Assembly (NCBI RefSeq): GCF_001282725.1
Contig: NZ_LN876585.1
Span: 64,221-128,220, forward strand
DNA from: Inediibacterium massiliense
Lineage (GTDB): Bacteria > Bacillota > Clostridia > Peptostreptococcales > Thermotaleaceae
Length of the DNA: 64,000 bases
Direction: 5' to 3'
The position numbers and the translations under genes were made by a program. The notes beneath the pieces were generated by a model. It was not told the DNA's origin. It was given only the letters and a program-made list of their open reading frames with translations, and searched no databases. Shown in pieces: positions 51,224 through 59,700 of the stretch; position 1 is the first letter of the stretch; the number at the start of each line of letters is the position of its first letter.

Positions 51224-54200
51224 ATGAAAAGGAAAAGAACGTTTTCTGTAATAATCCTAGTATGCTTACTCTTTGGATCTATTCATATAGGGTATGGGGA
51301 ATCTTGTAATGATGCGAAAGTTCAATTGCATCATATATTAAATACAGAAAATGAAGAAAATGACACTCTAAATTTGATTCTACAAAATAATAATTCAAAT
51401 GTAGAAAAAGAATTGGAACGAAAGGGAATAGAACATATAGAAAAATTAACAGAGGATATATATTCTATTACGATTTCTAAGGATCAAGCACAAGAATTAT
51501 TAGATGTGAATGGAATAAAAAATATTTCTTCGCCTAATACTTTTTCCCTAGATCCAAGGGAAATGAACAGTTTAGAAAATGAAAAAAGAATTTCAAAAAA
51601 ATTTTATAAGATGATTCAAAGTATAACAGAAGAAGAAAAATCAGATTTGAAAAATTTTACAATGAGAAAATTAGATTCTAGAAGTACTACTGTACAAGAA
51701 GAAGTTTATGAAAAACCAGAAGAAACAGTAATTCAATCTGTATATGAAAAAGAAGAACGTTTATTAGAACCACAGTTTGAAAGAGAAATAACAGAAAAAT
51801 TATTAACTACCTTAGATGATACATATGTAAATAAATTTCAATCTGATTATGGTAAATATGGAGAAGATGTTACAATTGCAATTTTAGATACAGGAATTGA
51901 TCCAGGACATGAAATGCTTCAAAAAACTACAAATGGAAAAATTAAAATTGTAGATATTAAGGATTTTACAGGCGAAGGAGATGTAGTTGCAGATAAGATA
52001 TGTATTGTAGAGGATGTTTCAAATGAAGAACATAAAAAAGAGGTAAAAGCAAATGGATATTCATGGATCCTGCCAGATGACATACCAGCTGGAGAAGAAG
52101 TTTATATGGGAGTAATTAGTGAACAGTTTTTTGAAGAATTTGGATTTGATCCAAATGTTAAATTGACGGAATTCAATTTTAATGGAAAAACAGATAATTA
52201 TCCTATTTTAATTACCAAGGATGAAAATAATGAATATAAAATCGTTTATGTAGATACAGATTTAGATGGTGATTTTAGAAATGAACAACCGCTAAAACCT
52301 TATGATGAAGGGGTTCAAAAAGAAAATAAGAGATATGTAACAAATTTTCCAAGAATGAGATATGAAAAGCAATACCCAGATGCAGTAGTGAATTTTGTAG
52401 TGAGTAAATTGGAAAAAAGAGATAATGAAATATTTTTAAATATTGCCTTTGATGGAGGAGAGCATGGAACCCATGTAGCAGGTATTGCAGCAGGAAACGG
52501 GAAAGACTTAAAAGGGGTGGCTCCAGGAGCCAATATTATGGCTCTTAAGGTTTTAGGTACAAATGGGAAAGGAAGTACCCAATCTATTATAAAAGCAATG
52601 AATTATGCAGCAGAGCATGGGGCAGACATAGTGAATATGAGTCTTGGTGCTTCATTAGATATTAATGATGGAAAAAATATCGAAGCTTTATTAGCAGATG
52701 AATTGACTCAAAAATATGGAACGATCTTTTGTATTTCAGCTGGAAATGAAGGACCAGGAATCAACACAATAGGATCTCCTGGAGATGCAGATTTGGCTAT
52801 TACTTCTGGGGCGTATATTGAAAGTGATACATGGAAAAAAGACTATGGATATTTTGTACCAAAAGAAATGCTTTGGTATTTTTCATCTGTAGGGCCTAGA
52901 GAAGATGGAGCAGTAAAACCAACTATACTATCTCCTGGAACAGCACTTTCATGTGTACCAGTATGGGATATTAATTCTGGAAAGTATAATAACAGGGGTT
53001 ATGCTGTATATCAAGGAACAAGTATGTCATCCCCTCATACAGCAGGAATTGTTGCATTATTATTACAAGCTGCAAGGGATGAAGGAATCGTTGGAAATAA
53101 TGAAAGAATTTCTATAGATCTTATGACAGAGGCTCTTCAAAATACGGCAAGAAAACTAGAAGGATATAACCAAATTGAACAAGGAAAAGGTCTTGTAGAT
53201 ATTTTAAAATCTTATGAATATATGAAAGAAAATCAAGATGCAAAAAAATATTCTATTGAAGTGAATACAGATTATAGTGAAAAATTGAATTATTCTAATG
53301 GAATTTTTGTAAGAAATGGAGAAGTTCCAAAAGAGGTAATGGTAGAAATTAAAAATAATGAGGACGAACCTGTTTATTTAAATTTAACTAAAGAAAATGA
53401 TGGAAATTGGTATTCTTTTGATACAGATAAGATAGATATACCAGCCAATGGATATGCACATTTTTGTGTAAGGATAGAAGATGAACTGAAGCCTGGATTA
53501 TATCATGATGTGATTCAAATAGATAGTAAAGATACAAAATGGATAGAAGGCGAACTTCCTATTACTATTGCAAAAGGATTGAATTTAAAAGGTGATAATC
53601 AATATGAATGTAAAATATCAGGAAAAGCAGAGACAGCAAAATATAATAGACACTTTTTTAATGTTCCGAATGGAATAGAAAAAATGGAGATACAAATTAA
53701 CAATGTAGAAAATGAACAAGGACAAAAGGGATCTATAGAAGGATATTTATTTAATCCATCTGGAGAATTAGCTAGTTTCACACTAGGAAAAGGATTTGGT
53801 AGGAATAATGTTTTAGTTATTGATAAGCCACAAAGTGGAAATTGGGAAATTGATTTGTACACATCTCAAGAAAATGGAAGCAATCAAGTAACTAACTATG
53901 GATATGCATCTAATACAGCAGCATATGAAATGCTTATTCACTATAAAGGTTTCGTATCTCAACCAGATATTTTTTCATCTAAGATTCATATCAATGAAGA
54001 AATAGAAAAAGATTTTGAATTTACAAATAGAACAAATAAAGATAGAAATATTGTCATTGAAGGAACAAAATTAATCGATTTTTCCAGGACATCTAATACA
54101 GAAGAAAAAGTCATAACATCTGGCATAAATGAAAATTGTGATATGAAATATGAATATAGTGATGTGATTAAAATTACAGAAGAAGATCCAAATATTTTAT

Positions 54201-55267
54201 TTCATGTAGAGATTGAACCTATAGATTGTTCAGATATAGATAATTTTGATTTATATTTATGTAATCAAAACGGGAAGGTGATTTATGCATCTACTAATAA
54301 TGATTCAAATGAATCTATTCATATAATGGGATTGATGCCAGGAGAGTACAAGGTAAAAATTGTAAATACAGGATTGAAAAATTATCCTGAATTTTTAAAC
54401 AATCCAACACAAATTAGGTATTCAAAAAAAATGATCAATGTAAATAATGCAAAAGAAGAGGTAGAAGTTTTTATAGATTCTACACCTGAATACACAAAGG
54501 TAGGAGAAAAATGTACAAAAAAAGCAAAAATACAAGGAAATGATAAAGCAGGAATATATATAGGATCTATTTTAGTAAAAGATGGAGATACAGGAGATAT
54601 TTTAAATCAAATTCCAGTAGAAATAACAGTAGAAGAAGAACAAAAAAATCCTTTACAAATTCATGTACAAACGAAGGCGTATAGAAAAGGAAATATTTCA
54701 TCTGAAAATCCAGTAATGATCTATGCTAAAGCAGATCAAAAGGTAGATTGGATAGTAACTATAAAAGATAATAAAGGAATTGTAGTAGATGCCTTTGAAG
54801 AAAATCAAAAGAGTATCTTTGAAAAAACATGGGTACCTCATGAAAATGATTACTTTGGAGAATATATTATTTACTTTGAAGCAGTAGATAAAAATAATAT
54901 GGATATTACTTCAAAGATTATGGAAAAGATAGATATTTGTAATTTGCCTATTCAAAAAGTCGGTATAAAAATGATAGATGCATCTAAAAATGAAAATCAA
55001 GCATTTTCTAAAGATGATAAAATCTATGCAAAAATAGAGACGGATCAAAAGGAAAAAACAAAAGGAATAGTGATTCTTCAAGTAAAAAATGAAGAAAATA
55101 GAAGTTGTTTTATGGATACAAAATTCCTAAATGAACAAGGTCCATGTGAAGTGGAAATACCTATTCACCAAATAGGAAAATATGAAGTAGAAGCGTATAT
55201 TTGGGAGAGCTTAGAAGGAATGAAACCTTTGGCTATGAAACAATTATCTACATTTGAGATAAAATAA
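51224..55267 (+). CDS. large secreted subtilisin-like serine protease (S8), TPP II-like insertion
   Basis: A 1347-residue exported protease. Signal peptide 1-26, a propeptide-like region to about 195, then the S8 domain with catalytic Asp222 (ILDTGIDPG), His417 (EHGTHVAGIAAGNG), oxyanion Asn508 (ISAGNEGPG) and Ser600 (GTSMSSPHTAG). The long insert between Asp and His (about 195 residues, containing YVDTDLDGDFRNEQPLKPYDEG) resembles the tripeptidyl-peptidase-II type. C-terminal beta domains follow, and the last hundred residues (VEAYIWESLEGMKPLAM) are the same kind of C-terminal domain as in the 42327 and 56743 proteins. It has its own cobalamin riboswitch, which suggests induction on cobalamin starvation, perhaps to free protein-bound cobalamin or process partners. 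AGGAGG before ATG. Confidence 0.88.
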   Translation: MKRKRTFSVIILVCLLFGSIHIGYGESCNDAKVQLHHILNTENEENDTLNLILQNNNSNVEKELERKGIEHIEKLTEDIYSITISKDQAQELLDVNGIKNISSPNTFSLDPREMNSLENEKRISKKFYKMIQSITEEEKSDLKNFTMRKLDSRSTTVQEEVYEKPEETVIQSVYEKEERLLEPQFEREITEKLLTTLDDTYVNKFQSDYGKYGEDVTIAILDTGIDPGHEMLQKTTNGKIKIVDIKDFTGEGDVVADKICIVEDVSNEEHKKEVKANGYSWILPDDIPAGEEVYMGVISEQFFEEFGFDPNVKLTEFNFNGKTDNYPILITKDENNEYKIVYVDTDLDGDFRNEQPLKPYDEGVQKENKRYVTNFPRMRYEKQYPDAVVNFVVSKLEKRDNEIFLNIAFDGGEHGTHVAGIAAGNGKDLKGVAPGANIMALKVLGTNGKGSTQSIIKAMNYAAEHGADIVNMSLGASLDINDGKNIEALLADELTQKYGTIFCISAGNEGPGINTIGSPGDADLAITSGAYIESDTWKKDYGYFVPKEMLWYFSSVGPREDGAVKPTILSPGTALSCVPVWDINSGKYNNRGYAVYQGTSMSSPHTAGIVALLLQAARDEGIVGNNERISIDLMTEALQNTARKLEGYNQIEQGKGLVDILKSYEYMKENQDAKKYSIEVNTDYSEKLNYSNGIFVRNGEVPKEVMVEIKNNEDEPVYLNLTKENDGNWYSFDTDKIDIPANGYAHFCVRIEDELKPGLYHDVIQIDSKDTKWIEGELPITIAKGLNLKGDNQYECKISGKAETAKYNRHFFNVPNGIEKMEIQINNVENEQGQKGSIEGYLFNPSGELASFTLGKGFGRNNVLVIDKPQSGNWEIDLYTSQENGSNQVTNYGYASNTAAYEMLIHYKGFVSQPDIFSSKIHINEEIEKDFEFTNRTNKDRNIVIEGTKLIDFSRTSNTEEKVITSGINENCDMKYEYSDVIKITEEDPNILFHVEIEPIDCSDIDNFDLYLCNQNGKVIYASTNNDSNESIHIMGLMPGEYKVKIVNTGLKNYPEFLNNPTQIRYSKKMINVNNAKEEVEVFIDSTPEYTKVGEKCTKKAKIQGNDKAGIYIGSILVKDGDTGDILNQIPVEITVEEEQKNPLQIHVQTKAYRKGNISSENPVMIYAKADQKVDWIVTIKDNKGIVVDAFEENQKSIFEKTWVPHENDYFGEYIIYFEAVDKNNMDITSKIMEKIDICNLPIQKVGIKMIDASKNENQAFSKDDKIYAKIETDQKEKTKGIVILQVKNEENRSCFMDTKFLNEQGPCEVEIPIHQIGKYEVEAYIWESLEGMKPLAMKQLSTFEIK

Positions 55268-55293
55268 AAAATTTTTAGTGAGGAGGGAAAGAG

Positions 55294-56682
55294 TTGGTCA
55301 AAAAAGGAATGTATATATTTTTCGCTTTACTATTTACAATTGCATTAAGTATTTCAAGCTTTGCAGATGAAAAATGTGTGTTATCTTTACAACTAGAAAA
55401 AACAAAGATTGATAAAAATGAAGAAATTAAAGGAATAGGTAAGTTGATTTATGATGAACAACCTGTTTCAAAGGGAATTGTGACCATAAGGGTAGAGGGA
55501 CAAAAGCAATCTGCTTATTATGTGGATCAATGTATTACAGATACAAATGGAAATTTTCAAATTCATTTTAAAATTCCAAAGGATATGGAAGAAGGTCAAT
55601 ATTTTATTGTACTAAAAGCATTCAATAGAGAAAATAGGGTTTCTTTTCAAATAGAAAAAAAGAATCAAAATTCAGGAGAATCAACAGGAAATGGAGGTAC
55701 TAATTCTTCTGGAGGATCCACACCAAGCTCTGGAGGAGGCGGTGGTGGAGGTGGTGGTTTCGTAAAGAAACCACAAGATAAAACTGATTCTTTGAATGAA
55801 GAGATCCGAGAAGTAAAAGTGATGAATTCAAAGGGAGAATTTATTCAAGATGCTATTGGAGTATATGAAAAAAATACAAAGGATATGGTAGATACAAAAA
55901 AAATAGGACAAACTTATGAAGTAAAAGAAATACCCAAAAATGAAAAATCAATAAAAATGGAGATGTCTTATGATTCTTCCCATCTTAATGGACAATCAGC
56001 AGAAAAATTGGGATTGTATCATTGGAATGAACAAAAAAAGAATTGGGAGTATATAGATAGCTCTATTGATATGAAAAATAACAAAGTAGTGGCTTCTATT
56101 GATGAAACAGGAGCTTATGGAATCATGTTATCTACAAAGAAATTTGAAGATACAAATCATCATTGGGGAGAACATGCTATTGAAGTAATGGCAGCAAGAC
56201 AAGTAGTATCAGGAGTAGATCCAGTGAATTTTGCGCCCAATGAAAATATTACAAGAGCACAATTTGCAAAAATGATTGTAAGTGTTTTAGGAACGGAGAT
56301 ACAAAAGGATCAAAAAAGATTTACAGATGTAGAAGAAAATGCTTGGTATGCACCTTATGTAGAAGCTGCTGCAAATTTGGATATTGCAAAAGGATCAGAT
56401 GGAAAGTTTTATCCAAATAAAAATATTACAAGAGAAGAAATGGCAGTGATGATTACAAAGGCTCTATCTATCATAGAACCAGAAAAAGTAAAGAAAACAG
56501 ATATTTATTTTACAGATGAAGAAAATATTTCAAACTGGGCAAAGGAATCAGTTTCTATTGCTGTGAGTAATGGATTGTTAAAAGGAGTAGGAGAAAATTT
56601 ATTTTCACCAAAAGAAAATGCAACAAGAGCTCAAGGAGCACAAATCCTTTATAATCTTTTAAAAACAGTTCATAAATTTTAA
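55294..56682 (+). CDS. SLH domain surface protein with Gly-rich hinge
   Basis: A 462-residue exported protein. Signal peptide 1-25; an N-terminal beta domain (about 26-128, KCVLSLQLEKTKIDKNEEIKGIG); a Ser/Gly hinge ending in nine or so Gly (about 130-158); a ZU5-like beta domain (about 163-280, QTYEVKEIPKNEKSIKMEMSYD); and three SLH repeats (288-462). TTG start with AGGAGGG, 26 bases after the subtilase stop, so under riboswitch 3. The hinge, ZU5-like domain and SLH triplet follow the same plan as the C-terminal halves of the 47262 and 62290 proteins, but the DUF4430 domain is absent. It may serve as an anchor or scaffold for the unanchored giants. Confidence 0.82.
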   Translation: MVKKGMYIFFALLFTIALSISSFADEKCVLSLQLEKTKIDKNEEIKGIGKLIYDEQPVSKGIVTIRVEGQKQSAYYVDQCITDTNGNFQIHFKIPKDMEEGQYFIVLKAFNRENRVSFQIEKKNQNSGESTGNGGTNSSGGSTPSSGGGGGGGGGFVKKPQDKTDSLNEEIREVKVMNSKGEFIQDAIGVYEKNTKDMVDTKKIGQTYEVKEIPKNEKSIKMEMSYDSSHLNGQSAEKLGLYHWNEQKKNWEYIDSSIDMKNNKVVASIDETGAYGIMLSTKKFEDTNHHWGEHAIEVMAARQVVSGVDPVNFAPNENITRAQFAKMIVSVLGTEIQKDQKRFTDVEENAWYAPYVEAAANLDIAKGSDGKFYPNKNITREEMAVMITKALSIIEPEKVKKTDIYFTDEENISNWAKESVSIAVSNGLLKGVGENLFSPKENATRAQGAQILYNLLKTVHKF

Positions 56683-56742
56683 CACACAAGAAAGGAGAAA
56701 GATTAAAATGCTAATGATTCAAAAAATAAAGGAGGTACGAAA

Positions 56743-59700
56743 ATGGACAAAAGAAATATAAAATCATGGATATCTTTTTTAATGATCTTTACAATGATCT
56801 TTACAAGTACTGGTTTTCATTTTTCAATGGCTCAAGAAAATGAAGCATTTCAAGTACAAGAAAATACAGTAGAAGATGAAGTCTATAAAGATTCTTCTAA
56901 AGAGAAAGTAGAAGAAAATAATATAGATGAAGATTATTCAGTAAGATCTATGAATTCTTTCATGGAAGGAAAAACAGTAGAAGATGATCAAACAAAATTC
57001 AAGGTAGCTATAGAGGATTTGAAAAAGCATTATGCTAAAATTTCAGAATATGATTATCTTACTGCTATGGCACTCAATAGAGCAAGAGTAGATGTAAAAG
57101 ATATTCAAGGTAAGCTTGAAATAGACAATTTTAAATTTGAGGTAGGAAGTGTATGGAGCGGTAATACCTCAAAAGAATATGCAAAAGCCATTATGGGGAT
57201 TATTGCAGCAGGTTTAGATCCTACTAACTATAATGGAAAAAATTATGTAGAATTTTTAGTAAAATGCCAAGAGCCAGAAGGATATTTTAAAACAAGAGAA
57301 GCTCTTTGTGATATGGCAGATGAAGTAGCTTATTGTATTTTGGCATTAGATATGGCAGGAGCAGAATATGATGTAGACAAAGCTATGAAGTTTTTAAATA
57401 GTAAAATTACTGAAGAAGGTAATCGAGCTTGTGTGAAGGAATTTAGTGGAGCACCTAGTGGACATTTAGAGAAAACTTGTATTACATTGATTGCTCTTTG
57501 CAGTCATAAGGATAAAATAGAAGATTCTTTAATAGACAAAATGGTGAATTTTATAAAAAGTGAACAATTAAATTGTGGAGTATATGGAGAAACAAAAGAA
57601 GATATAGAAACAAAAAGTGCTAAAAAAACTGCTCTAGTTCTTCAAGCATTAGCTGCCGCAAAAGTAGATATTTATCAAGATAAATGGAAAAAAACTCAAG
57701 ATGGTACAAGTATTACGATTTTAGATCAATTATTTACATTAAAAAATGGAGAGATTTTTAAAGAAACAGATCAGTCCTCAAACGATAAATTAAATGAAGA
57801 AGCAACAAAAGCTGTGTTTGCTGCATTAATAGATTTTTACACAGAAAAATCTATGTTTCATGAAATAAAAATAAAATTAGGTACGCCTCATACGATTCAA
57901 ATAAAAGTTCCAAATGATCAAACACAAATTAAAATAGGAAAGATTGTTTCATTATCAGGAAAAGTTTTCGATGCAAATGGAAAATATATTGCTTCTGAAA
58001 AATTGACATGGTCTAGTAGTGATCCATCTATTGCAAAAATAGATGAAAAAAAAGGAATTTTAACTGCAAAAGATTTAGGAAAAGTAAAAATAACTGCAAA
58101 ATTACAAACTATTGAGGAATCTATTGACCTAGAGATCGTAGATGTAACACCTGATAAAATAGAAATTAAAGTAGATGGTGATGTAGTAGAAATAGAAGAA
58201 GGTAGAAAGATAAAAATAACTGCAGCTGCATATGATACAGGTGGGGAGATCATTGAGAATCCAGATATAAAATGGAGCATTTCACCAGATGATATTGCAG
58301 AATTTAAAGATAATATTTTTACTGCTAAAGCTATAGGAGAAGTTTCTATTACTGCTTCTATTGAAGACAAAGTTACTAAAACGATTACTTTAAAAATTAT
58401 ATCTAGAAAAGAAAAAATTCAAAAGGCAATAGCTGACATTCAAGAAGGCTTTGCAAGTAGTAATGATAAATATGAATATTATACAACTTTAGGACTTAGA
58501 CATATAGGAGTAGATCCATCTATCATAGAAGATAAAGCAAATGTATATGGAAAATATTATGCAAACTTTAGTGATTATGCAAAAAATATTATTACAGCTG
58601 TTGCATTAGGAAAAGATCCTAAAAATTATAATGGAAAAGATCAAATAGAAAAGATTTTAAATGCTTCTAAACCTTTTTATGAAGAATTGGATGTAGCAAA
58701 TTTATCTGATGCTATTATTGCATTAGATATGGCAAATGCGTCATATGATAAAGAAAAAGCAATAAAATATTTAATCAATAAAGTAAAAAATTCATCAAGT
58801 TTAAGTAGTAAATCTATTGCAATGATTGCTTTATCTAATCATAAAAAGATAGATGGAGTCAATGATACAATAAAAATCATTCAAGACGACTTAAAAAAAT
58901 TACAAGATGAAAATGGAATTATCCAAAATTGTGAAACTACATCTTTGGCAATACAAGGATTGATAGCAGCAGGAGAAGACTTATATTCTGATCCTTGGGT
59001 AAAAAAAGATGAATATGGGAATAATATTTATCTTTTAGATGGGTTGTTAAAATTAAAGGATGGTCAAAAATTTAGACCGACTATAAAAGGTAATACTAAT
59101 CCTAGTGATACAAAACAAGAACAATATGCTTTAGCTGCATTAGCAGATTTAAGTAAAGAAAAATCTATGTATCATTCTATTAAGCATGGAGATATAGAAA
59201 TTGTAAAAATAAAAGAAATAAAAATTGAATCTAAGGATTTATCTATTCAAAAAGGAGAAACAAAAGAAGTAAAGGTACAAGCTATTGATGAAAAAGGTCA
59301 AACCATTGAAAATCCAAATTTGGTTTGGGAAAGCTTAAACCCTGACATTGTAAAAGTAGAAGATGGAAAAATTATAGGACTAAAAAAAGGAATAGGAACG
59401 ATTCGTATTCAATCAAAAGATGATGAAAAGATCTATACAGATCTAACCGTTCAAGTTTTGGTAGTATATAAAGCACCGAATAAAGCAATCATTACGGAAC
59501 CAGAAAATACAGCAGTAGTAAAGGGAAATACTTTAAAATTAGAAGTAAAAGTTTTTGATGAAGATGAAAATGAACTTGAAAATCCAAATTTAATTTGGAA
59601 TAGTTCAGATGAAAAAGTAGGGACAATTCAAGATGGAATTTTTACAGGAATACAAAAAGGATCAGTAGATATTTCTGTACAAGTAAAAGATACAAATATT

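Noticed and set aside
56708-56761. An 18-codon open frame with an AAGGAG site just before the 1810-residue gene
   Set aside because: Too short, contains the ribosome site of the main gene and has no recognisable product; a leader peptide is possible but unsupported.
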